Origin: Flavobacterium cheongpyeongense
Lineage (GTDB): Bacteria > Bacteroidota > Bacteroidia > Flavobacteriales > Flavobacteriaceae
DNA length: 64,000 nt
Direction of reading: 5' to 3'
Assembly (NCBI RefSeq): GCF_003202435.1
Contig: NZ_QJHK01000007.1
Location: 147,927 to 211,926 of the forward strand
How positions within the stretch are numbered: position 1 is the stretch's first letter; the number at the start of each line of letters is the position of its first letter. The position numbers were made by a program, and so were the translations under genes. Below the pieces are notes generated by a model. That model did no database searches and had not been told where the DNA came from. It worked only from the letters and a program-made list of their open reading frames with translations. Below are positions 54,229-63,915 of the stretch, piece after piece.

Positions 54229-54256
54229 TTGATTAAAAGTACTATATTTACGTTTG
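54229..54256 (+). promoter_or_regulatory. Promoter of the 54301 membrane protein gene
   Basis: TTG (54229-54231), 17 nt, then TACGTTTG (54249-54256), a full match to the flavobacterial consensus. The leader is about 38 nt. Confidence 0.6.
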
Positions 54257-54300
54257 AATAGTTCACTAAACATAAAAAGTACAAAACAATTCTAATAGAT

Positions 54301-55092
54301 ATGAAATCCATACTTAATCAAATCGAAGACATAAAAAACAACGGTTATTCACTAGATTTTTCAGATGTTTTTAATCATGCTTTTGAAAATTATAAAAAAA
54401 TAGCACTTTATGCAGGTCTTATCCTACTGGTTATTTCTATACTTTGCTTTTTCCTTGGCGGAGGAATATTAGTATCCTTATATGGTGCAGAACACTTCAA
54501 TAAACAATTTTTCGAGAATTTGCAGAACAAACAGCCGGAAGGGACAACTCTACTGATCTATACAATTGTCATAACTTTTGTAACCGCAATTATGACTCCT
54601 TTCACAGCAGGTTTCCTAAAAATGGCAGACAGTGCTGACAAAGACGAAGCGTTTAATTTCTCAACTGTTTTTACTTATTACAAATCCCCTTATTTTTTTC
54701 GACTGTTTACTTCTGCCTTATTGATTGGCTTAACTAGCGGACTTATTTCTGTAGCTTTTAACTTTATCGGAATTACATTTATTGACTCTATTTTTGCCAT
54801 TTTAATTTCATTGTTTACTTCTATGACAATCCCTCTTATTGTTTTTGGAAATTTAAACATAGCTGACGCCATTAAATCAAGTATTATGATCGTCAGCAAG
54901 CAGCCACTTGTTATTGCCCTATTGTTCATAGTCGCCGGAATTGGCTCTATTATAGGCTTTATTGGCTGTTGTATTGGTGTGGTATTTACCATTCCTATTA
55001 CTTATTCTGTAAAATATGCTATCTACAGTGCCATACTGGAAATTGAAAATCCGGATTCAATCGATTCAATTGGCCAGTCAGATCCTGAATAA
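54301..55092 (+). CDS. Multi-pass membrane protein of unknown function
   Basis: 263 residues with about six hydrophobic segments (roughly 36-60, 80-105, 135-160, 160-182, 195-218, 222-245). The soluble N-terminus, YSLDFSDVFNHAFENYKKIA, is followed by repeated Gly- and Ile-rich helices, with an internal similarity between the two halves in the segments IAL...ILLVISIL and IAL...FIVAGIGSI. Homologues in flavobacteria carry the misleading label beta-carotene 15,15'-monooxygenase, which this sequence does not support. It lies 38 bp upstream of the hybrid kinase, so the two may be cotranscribed. Confidence 0.7.
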   Translation: MKSILNQIEDIKNNGYSLDFSDVFNHAFENYKKIALYAGLILLVISILCFFLGGGILVSLYGAEHFNKQFFENLQNKQPEGTTLLIYTIVITFVTAIMTPFTAGFLKMADSADKDEAFNFSTVFTYYKSPYFFRLFTSALLIGLTSGLISVAFNFIGITFIDSIFAILISLFTSMTIPLIVFGNLNIADAIKSSIMIVSKQPLVIALLFIVAGIGSIIGFIGCCIGVVFTIPITYSVKYAIYSAILEIENPDSIDSIGQSDPE

Positions 55093-55130
55093 TATGAGAT
55101 TAATTTCAACAAAATCAATATTCAGATTCT

Positions 55131-58100
55131 ATGGTATTCAGCTGTAGTCTTTTAAACTTTTCAATTTCAGGACCTACCTACTTTGGCAGTGTCCTGAAAT
55201 CGTTTTGGGCTAATTGTTTTGTTCTTAAAGCTAACCTTATTTTCTACAATAGTCCTAAATTAATCCTGCTGCAGTTATGCCTGACTGTATTTATGGGCTT
55301 CCTGGTTTACCAATTTTTTAGGATTAAAGCAAAAATTGGTTCTTTTATAGAAAAAAACAAGGAAAAAGAAGTTTCACATAAAGAATACCAGCTTTATCTT
55401 TTGTTTTTCGGTATTACTATTATCGTCATTGAAATCATTAATGAAATTTTTGAAATAAGACCCGAAAGCCTTTTATATGTCAATATATCAATTGGTTTAT
55501 CGATATTGTTATTTTATTTTTTATCAATTAAGATCGAATATTTAAGAAATAGAATTTCAATCGTTTTTATTTGCATCTTTTTGTTATTTACATTCCATAT
55601 TGCCCGAAATATCATTATTCATCCTAATGATATTGTACCTGTCATTGCTCTTTTAATTACTTTTTATTTTTCTTATAGTATCCTTAGACCTATAAAAATT
55701 TATTGGTACTTTACTACGGGAATATTTATTTTTCACATCATCAATCTGGCTTTTGATTTCATTCCGATTAAATCCTCTGTTTTACTTCTCACGTACAGCC
55801 TGGTTATTTTTGTAATTAATCATATAAAATATGCTATCTTTTTAAACACTCGTGATAATTTCAGGTTTACAAATGAAATTGTCCACAAAGGGAGCTCCCT
55901 TACCGTTGCTTGCAATAAAAAAGGTGAACTCATTTTTTGCAGTGAATCAATTACAGAAATACTTGGGTATACAACTGAAGAAGTTATGGGAATGGGCTTC
56001 TGGAACCTTACTGAAGACCCTGATTTTATTGGTGAAGAATTTTTAGTCAACTATCAGGATAATGTTTTATATACCCGGAAACTAAAATGCAAAAATGGGG
56101 AATACAAATATATACAATGGAAAGATAAGCGTTTTTCTGAAGATTTATTTATTGGTATCGGGCAAGATATTACCGAACAAATTAAAATGCAGGACCAGTA
56201 TAAAAACCTGATTCAGACAGCGGCAGATATTATTTTTGAAATAGATACCGAAGGCAATTTTACGTTTATAAATGATTTTGCCTTTTCTGTTTTACATTAC
56301 ACCGAAAAAGAAGTTATATCAAAACATCACGCCAATTTCATTCACCCTGAATATCGAAAAAAGGTAATGGATTTTTATAAAAACCTTGAAGAAAAAGAAT
56401 TTAATCATGACACGATTGAGTTTCCAATTTTAAAGAAAAATGGTGATGCAATATGGATTTCTCAAAAGGTCATTATCCGCAAAAATGATTTAGAACAAAC
56501 GATAGGTTTTGCAGGTATCGCAAGAGATATCACAGAACTGAAAAACAATGAAAACGAAAAAAGAATCAGACTTGAAAAGATCGAATCTTATAACAGTTCT
56601 ACCAAAAAATTATCTACTACCGATTTTAGTCATTATGACAGCATACAAAGCGTAATTGATTTTATCATCAAAGAGGCCGCTGTTTCAAAAGCCAACAGAA
56701 TCAGCTTCTGGAAATATTCTGATGATACCATCACTTGTGAAAATTTATACAGCCAGGACAACTCTGATTCCTATTATAAAGAAATCCTGGACAAAGCCTC
56801 CTATCCTATTTATTTTGAAACCTTAAGAAACAACGCGGTCATCAACGCTAGCGACGTATTTAATAAACTGGAAACCTCCGAATTTCAAAGAGAGTATTTT
56901 ATAAACAACAATATCCTGTCTATGCTGGATGTCCCAATTTTTTTCAATGGACAACTAGCCGGGGTAGTTTGTTTTGAGAGCACAGATAAAAAAAGAAAAT
57001 GGGATAATGAAGACATTAACTACGCCCGTACAATTTCTGACGTGATCTCGCTTGCCATATCATCACAAATGCGTTTAAAGGCAGAACGCAAATTAGAATT
57101 TAAAAGCCAACTGTTATCTGCATTAGCACTTTGCACCGAAAAATTCTTACTGAGCAAAACTATTGAAGAGATGTTTCAGGAAACTTACAATATCATTGGA
57201 AAAGTAGCGCACGCAGACCATATTTACTATTATGAAAAGGATTTTGACACCAATACCATCAGCCAAAAATACAAATGGTCCAAAGCAGAAACCCCTGATA
57301 AAAACATCATCCTTCAAAAATTCACAGAAGACAATTTAAAAGAAATAATTGAAAAAGCGCAAAATAAGAAAATCCTAAATACCCTTACCTGCCAACTAGA
57401 AGATACGTTTTTTAAAAATTTACTACTAACCCACAATATCAAATCGATATTGATTCTGCCTGTTTATGTGCAGGATGTTTTTAGCGGGTTTATTGGATTT
57501 GATGACTGCCATACTGAACACAAATGGTCTGAAGAAGAAATTTATATTTTTCAGACCCTGGCGAATAATATTTCATCTGCCCTGGAAAGAAACAGAAACC
57601 AGACTAAAATTATCGAAAGTGAGGAGAAATTCAAATTGATCACCAACAATATTCCCGGTACTGTTTACCTATCAAAATTTGATGCGTTTTCCACAAAAAT
57701 ATTTCTAAACGATCAAATTTTTAATCTTACAGGATATTCTAAAGCTGAATTTCTTGAAAATAACTTATCCTTTTTATCCCTCATTCATCCCGATGATAAG
57801 GATGAAGTTATTGACAATCAATTCCAAAATTTAAAGAGCGGAAAGCCCCTACACAATACCTACCGCATTAAGCGAAAAACAGGCGAATATATCTGGATTG
57901 AGGAATTTGGCGATGTTATTAAAAAGGGTGATGAAATTGAATTTGTGGGTGGCATCTATTTTGATATTACCAATAAAAAACAAACTGAAGATGCAATAAA
58001 AGCAAAACAGCTTGCCGAAGCTGCAAACAAATCAAAATCGGAATTTCTGGCCAATATGTCGCATGAAATCAGAACTCCGCTTAATGGTATTATAGGTTTT

Positions 58101-59180
58101 ACGGACCTGCTGATGAAAACGAAACTTGAAGAAATTCAGTTAAAATATATGACTACAATCAATCAATCGGCAAATTCATTATTAGATATTATAAATGATA
58201 TCCTTGATTTTTCGAAGATTGAAGCCGGAAAATTAGACTTATTTATTGACTTATATGATATCAATAAAATAGTAGGTCAGGTATTTGACCTGATTGTATA
58301 TGAATCTAATTTAAAAAAACTGCAGCTTCAACTCAATATAGCTCCTGACGTGCCTCAATACATCTGGACAGACATTGTGAGACTCAAGCAAATCCTGATC
58401 AATTTATTGTCAAATGCCGTGAAATTTACACACAAAGGTTCTATTACTGTAACAGTTTCTGTTTTAGAGAAAAAAGAAGATGCTATGTGCACGATGCGAT
58501 TTTCTGTAGTTGATACTGGTATCGGAATTTTAAAACAAAACAAAAAGAAAATTTTTAAGGCTTTTTCGCAAGAAGACAGCTCTACTACCCGAAAATTTGG
58601 AGGAACCGGTCTGGGTCTTACCATCTCAAATCAATTACTTGCCCTGATGGAAAGTCGCCTGCAGGTTAAGAGTAAAATAAATGTAGGAAGCACTTTTTAT
58701 TTTGACCTGACCCTTAAAACAAGTGAACAAAACACGAATGAAAAGTATAAAACTGATTTCAATACGTTTAACACTAAACCTGTTCCAGCACCCAAAACTA
58801 CTGATAACCGCAAATTTATTTTTTTAATAGTTGAAGATAACAAAGTCAACATGCTGCTCTTAAAAACCATTATTAAAAACCTCTATTGCAATGCTTCGAT
58901 CCATGAGTGCGAAAATGGCTATGAAGCCTTAAGGGTATTTGAGAACATCACTCCTGACCTTATTTTTATGGATGTTCAAATGCCTGTCATGAATGGTTAT
59001 GAAACGACGGTCGCAATACGAAATTCACAAAAAGGAAAGACAATCCCGATCATTGCAGTAACAGCAGGTACTGAAAAAGAAGAAAGAAATAAATGCATCA
59101 ACTCGGGGATGAACGATTATGTCGCAAAACCGATCATGAAAGGCTCTGTGGAAGAAATCTTACAGGAATGGTTAAAATAA
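55131..59180 (+). CDS. Large hybrid sensor histidine kinase (7 helices, PAS, GAF, HisKA, HATPase, receiver)
   Basis: 1349 residues. A membrane part of about seven helices (45-235) is followed by PAS 1 (about 250-350), PAS 2 (about 355-475), GAF 1 (about 495-665), GAF 2 (about 685-845), PAS 3 (about 850-970), HisKA with His978 in NMSHEIRTPLNG, HATPase_c (about 1090-1215; GTGLGLTIS) and a receiver (about 1230-1349) with phosphoacceptor Asp1281 in FMDVQMPVMNG. No DNA-binding output is present, so it signals through a phosphorelay or to a separate regulator. No heme, flavin or chromophore residue can be assigned by eye. The start at 55131 is the first ATG after the upstream gene; the true start could be a little further in. 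Confidence 0.9.
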   Translation: MVFSCSLLNFSISGPTYFGSVLKSFWANCFVLKANLIFYNSPKLILLQLCLTVFMGFLVYQFFRIKAKIGSFIEKNKEKEVSHKEYQLYLLFFGITIIVIEIINEIFEIRPESLLYVNISIGLSILLFYFLSIKIEYLRNRISIVFICIFLLFTFHIARNIIIHPNDIVPVIALLITFYFSYSILRPIKIYWYFTTGIFIFHIINLAFDFIPIKSSVLLLTYSLVIFVINHIKYAIFLNTRDNFRFTNEIVHKGSSLTVACNKKGELIFCSESITEILGYTTEEVMGMGFWNLTEDPDFIGEEFLVNYQDNVLYTRKLKCKNGEYKYIQWKDKRFSEDLFIGIGQDITEQIKMQDQYKNLIQTAADIIFEIDTEGNFTFINDFAFSVLHYTEKEVISKHHANFIHPEYRKKVMDFYKNLEEKEFNHDTIEFPILKKNGDAIWISQKVIIRKNDLEQTIGFAGIARDITELKNNENEKRIRLEKIESYNSSTKKLSTTDFSHYDSIQSVIDFIIKEAAVSKANRISFWKYSDDTITCENLYSQDNSDSYYKEILDKASYPIYFETLRNNAVINASDVFNKLETSEFQREYFINNNILSMLDVPIFFNGQLAGVVCFESTDKKRKWDNEDINYARTISDVISLAISSQMRLKAERKLEFKSQLLSALALCTEKFLLSKTIEEMFQETYNIIGKVAHADHIYYYEKDFDTNTISQKYKWSKAETPDKNIILQKFTEDNLKEIIEKAQNKKILNTLTCQLEDTFFKNLLLTHNIKSILILPVYVQDVFSGFIGFDDCHTEHKWSEEEIYIFQTLANNISSALERNRNQTKIIESEEKFKLITNNIPGTVYLSKFDAFSTKIFLNDQIFNLTGYSKAEFLENNLSFLSLIHPDDKDEVIDNQFQNLKSGKPLHNTYRIKRKTGEYIWIEEFGDVIKKGDEIEFVGGIYFDITNKKQTEDAIKAKQLAEAANKSKSEFLANMSHEIRTPLNGIIGFTDLLMKTKLEEIQLKYMTTINQSANSLLDIINDILDFSKIEAGKLDLFIDLYDINKIVGQVFDLIVYESNLKKLQLQLNIAPDVPQYIWTDIVRLKQILINLLSNAVKFTHKGSITVTVSVLEKKEDAMCTMRFSVVDTGIGILKQNKKKIFKAFSQEDSSTTRKFGGTGLGLTISNQLLALMESRLQVKSKINVGSTFYFDLTLKTSEQNTNEKYKTDFNTFNTKPVPAPKTTDNRKFIFLIVEDNKVNMLLLKTIIKNLYCNASIHECENGYEALRVFENITPDLIFMDVQMPVMNGYETTVAIRNSQKGKTIPIIAVTAGTEKEERNKCINSGMNDYVAKPIMKGSVEEILQEWLK

Positions 59181-59267
59181 TTTTTTGTTTTAATTAGCCT
59201 TTTGTTCAAAAAAAATATAAATTCGTGTTGATTAAATTCTAAAATCAACTTAAAAACACATCAGCTT

Positions 59268-60110
59268 ATGAAATGGTTAGGCAGAAGACAAAGTGATAAT
59301 GTTGAAGACAGAAGAGGTTTGTCTGGCGGAAAAGCAGTTCTTGGAGGTGGCGTTATTGGTATCATTATTTTGTTACTCAACGTTTTTGGCGGTGAAACCG
59401 GCCAAACAGTAGGATCTGCTTTACAACAACTACAAGGCGGTCAACAAACTGAGTCAGCAGCTCCTTTAAGTCAGGAAGATGAAGAAATGGGGGATTTTGT
59501 CCGGGTAATCCTTGCTGACAATGAAGACATCTGGGGGAAACTTTTTGCTGAAAACGGGATGACTTATGAAAATCCAAAATTAGTACTGTTTAGAGGATCT
59601 GTGCAGACGGCCTGCGGTGGTGCTTCTTCGGCATCAGGTCCTTTCTATTGTCCGGGCGACCAAAAAGTCTATATGGACCTCGATTTTTTTGAGGAGCTTA
59701 GAACAAAGTTTGGCGCAAAAGGCGGTGATTTTGCCATTGCCTATGTTATTGCCCACGAAATAGGACATCATGTACAAACATTGTTGGGAACTTCGGCCAG
59801 AATGCGCCAAGCACAGGAAGGAAAAAGTGAAGCTGAAGCCAATAAACTATCTGTTGCTTTAGAGCTACAAGCCGATTTTTATGCCGGTGTCTGGACCCAC
59901 TATAATAAGGAAAACCTTGATACGGGAGATATAGAAGAAGCACTGAGCGCAGCTAATGCCGTTGGTGACGATGCCATCCAAAGTAAAATGCAAGGGCACA
60001 TAGTACCTGATTCCTTTACACATGGTACTTCTGAACAGCGGATGTACTGGTTTAAGAAGGGATTTAATAGCGGTGACATCAAACAAGGTGATACTTTTGA
60101 GCAAATATAA
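59268..60110 (+). CDS. YpfJ-type neutral zinc metallopeptidase
   Basis: 280 residues. The N-terminal MKWLGRRQSDNVEDRRG followed by a Gly-rich transmembrane helix (about 22-42) is the family hallmark. The zinc motif is HEIGHHVQ with His163, Glu164 and His167, and the third ligand is probably the Glu in the LQADFYAG block. GPFYCPGDQKVYMDLDFF and FTHGTSEQRMYWFKKGF are conserved blocks. It is inner-membrane anchored with the catalytic domain outside the cytosol. The role is unknown. Confidence 0.93.
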   Translation: MKWLGRRQSDNVEDRRGLSGGKAVLGGGVIGIIILLLNVFGGETGQTVGSALQQLQGGQQTESAAPLSQEDEEMGDFVRVILADNEDIWGKLFAENGMTYENPKLVLFRGSVQTACGGASSASGPFYCPGDQKVYMDLDFFEELRTKFGAKGGDFAIAYVIAHEIGHHVQTLLGTSARMRQAQEGKSEAEANKLSVALELQADFYAGVWTHYNKENLDTGDIEEALSAANAVGDDAIQSKMQGHIVPDSFTHGTSEQRMYWFKKGFNSGDIKQGDTFEQI

Positions 60111-60139
60111 TGCATTCAAAACCAAACGATAATAAATAT

Positions 60140-60172
60140 AAAAGCATGATTTTTAGAATCATGCTTTTTTTT
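60140..60172 (+). terminator. Intrinsic terminator after the metallopeptidase gene
   Basis: AAAAGCATGATT / AATCATGCTTTT stem with a short loop, followed by a T-run. Confidence 0.85.
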
Positions 60173-60623
60173 ATGACCAACTTAAAGATATTTAAACCCA
60201 GAGTGCGTATTAAACTTCGTAACAAATTTACTGTATCAATGCCAATATGCTATTAGCAATAAATCACTACTGCTGTCTTAGAGTCTTAAGAATTCCATGT
60301 GCCAGGACATTAAAAATCTTGGATACTGACAAAACATGCTCTCTTTGTTTATGTATCGATCCACACAAATAACCAACTTATTGATATTGAAGTATAAATC
60401 AAATATTTATATAGGTTTTTTATTATTTAAATTGTATTTTTATATCTGAATTATTGTACTTAATATGTGATCAGCTATTTTAAATGTATTTTTTGTAAGC
60501 CTAAAAAAGTAATCTATCAACCGACAGCCTCAATCATAGTGACAGTTATTATAAAAGTCATGTTTTTCAATACTTTCTTTGTATTACCATTCATCTTTTC
60601 TTTATTCTTAAAAAGTAAAATCC
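60173..60623. other. Gene-free stretch before the LruC gene
   Basis: About 450 bp of AT-rich sequence. A small frame (60467-60715) overlaps the LruC start but has no other support. No exact -7 box was found. Confidence 0.5.
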
Positions 60624-62708
60624 ATGAAAAATCACACCTCTACAGAAAAAAATACACATACGAATACCAATTCGTTAGTAATGAAATTGTTAGTAGCATC
60701 AATTATTTTGCTTAACTCCTGCAGTAAAGATCCTGCAGAAACCCCAACGGATCCGGGAGAAGTTACTATTGAGACTTTAAAAGCCTCCCCTACATTTAAC
60801 TGGAAGAATACTAAAGACACTAATATAACCATTCGAACAAAAGACAATGAGGGAAATGCCGTTCCTAATGTTAGAGTAAGTGTTTGGACAGACTTTGAAG
60901 AAGAAAATGGTGAAGAAATTATCAATGGTATAACCGATGAACAAGGAGAATTTGTTGTGAACTATACTTTAGAATCTGATATGCAGGAAGTTGTTTTAAA
61001 AACTGACTTTATTGGTTTTGTTCCCGAAACGAAAGTGCCAATAGATAATGGTACTGTTAATTTTACCTTTGGAGGTACAAGAAGCACTCAAAAAAGTCAA
61101 AAATCCAGTAGCAAACCCTTTTATCCAAAACCAGAAGAAACACATTCCGGTAAATTGAATGCAAATGTCAAAATTAACTATATAGGTACCTATAATAGTA
61201 ATGGAGTACCAAATAATTTATTAGCTAAACCTGATGTTATAAAGAAAGATTTTCTAATTGATGTAAACAATGCTTTACCCGAAAATATGCCTGTTCCTAC
61301 CTATCACCCGGAATATCTTTTAGGAAATAACCAGCACAATTTAGTGATTGTAGATAAAGCTGAAGTATGGATTACGTTTTTATCTGAAGGAGCCGGTTAT
61401 AAAAATGTATTGGCATACTACACTTATGACAGAGATTTTCCGCCTAAAACCGCCGCTGATATTAAAGAATGTTTTGTGATTTTTCCGAATGCATCATTTG
61501 CTGGTTCTGGAGGAGGATTGTACTCTGGAGATAAAGTTTCTCTGGGTGTTTTTGAAAAAAACACCGTAATAGGCTGGATGCTGATGCGAAATGGGTGGGA
61601 CGACAAAACCAGACAATCAACTGAAGGTTTGGGTTTATTGTACTCTAATCTGGAGTTAAACCCAGAGACAGATATCAAAAATCGTCAACATACTGTAATG
61701 CTTTATGATAATAAAAGAAGTTTATTCATAATTGGGTTTGAAGATTTAATTCGTCCCGGAGGAGACAATGACTTTAATGACGCTATTTTTTATGCAACAG
61801 CAAACCCTATAGAAAATGTTGAAATAAACAACATACAAAAAGTAAATGCTAATCGAATAGATACAGATAAAGATGGTATAAACGATAGTTCAGACGATTA
61901 TCCTAACGACCCTAAATTAGCATTTAATAACTTTTACCCAAGCAGCAACATTTTTGGAACACTCGCTTTTGAAGATTTATGGCCTTCAAAAGGAGATTAT
62001 GATTTTAATGACCTGGTGATTGATTATAATTTTAACAGAATTACAAATGCTCAGAATAAGGTTGTAAGTTTGAAAGCAAAATTCAATGTAAGAGCTATTG
62101 GTGCAAGTTTTCAAAATGGTTTTGGCTTCTCCATTCCCGGCGTAACTCCATCACAAATTGCATCCGTAAACGGAACAAAATATACAGAAAGCTACATAAA
62201 AACAAACGGCAATGGAACAGAGGCGGGTCAAAAAAATGCAACCATAATTGTTTTCGACAATGCATGGAAACACGGTTCTGGTAACACACTACCAGACCAG
62301 CCATTTGTTGCCTCAGAAACTATTGAAGTTACCATAGATCTTGTAAGCCCTATTGATGCCAATACCTTTGGAATGGCCCCTTATAACCCATTTATCATCG
62401 TAAATAAGGAAAGAGGTAAAGAGATCCATTTGGCAAATTACGCCCCCACTGATTTAGCGGACAGATCTTACTTTGGAACTTCATTTGACAATTCTCAACA
62501 AGCAACAGGAAAATATTACAAAACAAAAGACAACTTACCTTGGGCAATTGATTTTGCGAGTCGTTTTGAATATCCAATTGAAAAAGCAAAAATCGATGTA
62601 AGCCACTTAAAATTTATTAATTGGGTTTTAAGCAACGGAGCAGAATACAAAAATTGGTATAAAAACGAATCGGGCTATAGAAATAATTCGAATGTTTATA
62701 AAAAATAA
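60624..62708 (+). CDS. LruC domain-containing surface lipoprotein
   Basis: 694 residues. The segment MKLLVASIILLNSCSKDP has a lipobox LLNSC and starts at an internal ATG (60681). The frame is open from ATG 60624, which adds 19 hydrophilic residues, so 60681 is the more natural start for a lipoprotein. Then an Ig-like/CarbopepD-like repeat (about 50-140; NVRVSVWTDFEEENGE), a DUF4114-like region ending in RPGGDNDFNDAIFY, a calcium-binding segment DTDKDGINDSSDDYPNDP, and the LruC domain (about 440-690; AFEDLWPSKGDYDFNDLVID). LruC proteins are surface lipoproteins of unknown role in Bacteroidota. Confidence 0.88.
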   Translation: MKNHTSTEKNTHTNTNSLVMKLLVASIILLNSCSKDPAETPTDPGEVTIETLKASPTFNWKNTKDTNITIRTKDNEGNAVPNVRVSVWTDFEEENGEEIINGITDEQGEFVVNYTLESDMQEVVLKTDFIGFVPETKVPIDNGTVNFTFGGTRSTQKSQKSSSKPFYPKPEETHSGKLNANVKINYIGTYNSNGVPNNLLAKPDVIKKDFLIDVNNALPENMPVPTYHPEYLLGNNQHNLVIVDKAEVWITFLSEGAGYKNVLAYYTYDRDFPPKTAADIKECFVIFPNASFAGSGGGLYSGDKVSLGVFEKNTVIGWMLMRNGWDDKTRQSTEGLGLLYSNLELNPETDIKNRQHTVMLYDNKRSLFIIGFEDLIRPGGDNDFNDAIFYATANPIENVEINNIQKVNANRIDTDKDGINDSSDDYPNDPKLAFNNFYPSSNIFGTLAFEDLWPSKGDYDFNDLVIDYNFNRITNAQNKVVSLKAKFNVRAIGASFQNGFGFSIPGVTPSQIASVNGTKYTESYIKTNGNGTEAGQKNATIIVFDNAWKHGSGNTLPDQPFVASETIEVTIDLVSPIDANTFGMAPYNPFIIVNKERGKEIHLANYAPTDLADRSYFGTSFDNSQQATGKYYKTKDNLPWAIDFASRFEYPIEKAKIDVSHLKFINWVLSNGAEYKNWYKNESGYRNNSNVYKK

Positions 62709-62736
62709 AGACACTAAACCAAAAGTTTATAATTTC

Positions 62737-62779
62737 AAAAGTCAAGACTTCAGTTTTATAATCGGAGCCTTGACTTTTT
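62737..62779 (+). terminator. Intrinsic terminator after the LruC gene
   Basis: AAAAGTCAAG (62737-62746) / CTTGACTTTT (62769-62778), a perfect 10-bp stem with a 22-nt loop and T-rich end. Confidence 0.75.
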
Positions 62780-63030
62780 AAATATAAAGGTAAATTAGTG
62801 TAGAATAAAGTTCATTTAATCATGTATTTGCTGATAAACCAGTTATTTTAATTATTGGTAAATAAACGATACAAGAATACATTAGATGATTTATTGATCA
62901 AGTTTTTTTTATAAAAATCTCACATAAATAATCCGATTTCCTAATTATCACCGGAAATTTATGAAGCCTATACCTGTACCGTCAGATGAATAACCCGAAA
63001 TAAAATTAAGTTTTAAACTTTAAAAAATTT
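62780..63030. other. Gene-free stretch between convergent genes
   Basis: AT-rich, about 250 bp between the LruC terminator and the 3' end of the S24 regulator (the whole gap is 62709-63030). I see no coding frame or strong hairpin. Confidence 0.4.
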
Positions 63031-63798
63031 TTACTCTTTGTTATTCCGTATTTCCCGTACTTCTCTCTTTACTTCTAAAATCAATTCTTTCAGGTCTTCA
63101 ATTTCATTTAATTCCTGTTTTTTATCTGTTCGTCCAATATTACATTGGTATTCCCAGATTTCTATAATGTCTGAAAGCCTGACTTCGTAATTCGGATAGA
63201 AACTATTATCTGATTCTAAAACCAAAGCGTTTTTTTTATTTTTATTAAGACGCTTGTATACCATCCCTTCATTTTTAGTAATAAGAATATAGGTTTTACC
63301 ATCCTGTACATCCCCTAACCTTTCTATATAACGGCCTACAATAATGCTTCCATCTTCGTGTGGTGGCATCGAATCCCCTTCTACCGGAAACCCCCTGTGT
63401 TTACCGGGTCCCAGAAAAGGAAGTGAAATTTGTTGGAGGTTTTCTATATATTCCGGATCTGCATATCCATTAAGATAACCCGCTTTTACTTTTTGAGTTA
63501 CTATTTCGATACAATTTTCCCCTTGATGATCTACCAGAATCGGTAAGACCAATCTGTTGTTTTCAAGTTTCAGCAAATGCTGCATGTCTATTTTTCGGAT
63601 GTCCACCGAAAGCAGCAAATCGATACTCATGTGATAGTAGCGGGCTATTTTTTTTAAAATTTCATACGGAGCTTCAGAAGTACCGTCTTCATATTTGACA
63701 TACCTGCCCCTTGTAATCTGAAGGCTTTCTGCTAATTTCTCCTGTGATATTTTTTGTCTGACCCTTAAAACCCTGATGTTGTCCGAAAATAACGACAT
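63031..63798 (-). CDS. LexA/CI-like repressor with S24 autoprotease domain
   Basis: 255 residues. The XRE helix-turn-helix (about 6-62; RVRQKISQEKLAESLQITRG) is followed by a linker with KAGY, where Ala106-Gly107 is a LexA-type autocleavage bond, and an S24 domain with Ser143 in VEGDSMPPH and Lys182 in YKRLNK as the catalytic dyad. A short C-terminal coiled coil follows. This is the layout of phage CI and SOS-type repressors. In Bacteroidota such genes are often near error-prone polymerase or mobile DNA, and neither is visible here. A palindrome covers its own promoter. Confidence 0.88.
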   Translation of the reverse strand: MSLFSDNIRVLRVRQKISQEKLAESLQITRGRYVKYEDGTSEAPYEILKKIARYYHMSIDLLLSVDIRKIDMQHLLKLENNRLVLPILVDHQGENCIEIVTQKVKAGYLNGYADPEYIENLQQISLPFLGPGKHRGFPVEGDSMPPHEDGSIIVGRYIERLGDVQDGKTYILITKNEGMVYKRLNKNKKNALVLESDNSFYPNYEVRLSDIIEIWEYQCNIGRTDKKQELNEIEDLKELILEVKREVREIRNNKE

Positions 63799-63807
63799 AT
63801 TAGCTAT

Positions 63808-63832
63808 GTTCTAGTTTAGAACAACAAATATA
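63808..63832 (-). promoter_or_regulatory. Promoter and operator of the S24 repressor gene
   Basis: TATATTTG on the minus strand (63825-63832) is a -7 box. Immediately downstream, GTTCTA-GTT-TAGAAC (63808-63822) is a perfect 6-3-6 palindrome at the expected transcription start, the classical position of an autorepressor operator. A second palindrome, GTTTTCTAAAAC, lies at about 63863-63874. Confidence 0.6.
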
Positions 63833-63887
63833 TTAAATTTTGTTATTAACTGTACTAATTTTGTTTTCTAAAACATTGTTGTCCGCT

Positions 63888-63915
63888 AAAAAAAGAAGCC
63901 AAATTAATGGCTTCT
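63888..63915 (-). terminator. Minus-strand terminator for a gene beyond the right edge
   Basis: AGAAGCCA (63894-63901) / TGGCTTCT (63908-63915), 8-bp stem with a 6-nt loop. The A-run at 63888-63894 becomes a T-run on the minus strand. A minus-strand frame that stops at 63945-63947 (last residues EKYLFLPIVI) could be the end of that gene, but this is uncertain. Confidence 0.6.

Noticed and set aside
60467..60715. 82-codon frame overlapping the start of the LruC gene
   Set aside because: It overlaps the signal-peptide region of a well-supported gene in another frame and has no independent evidence.
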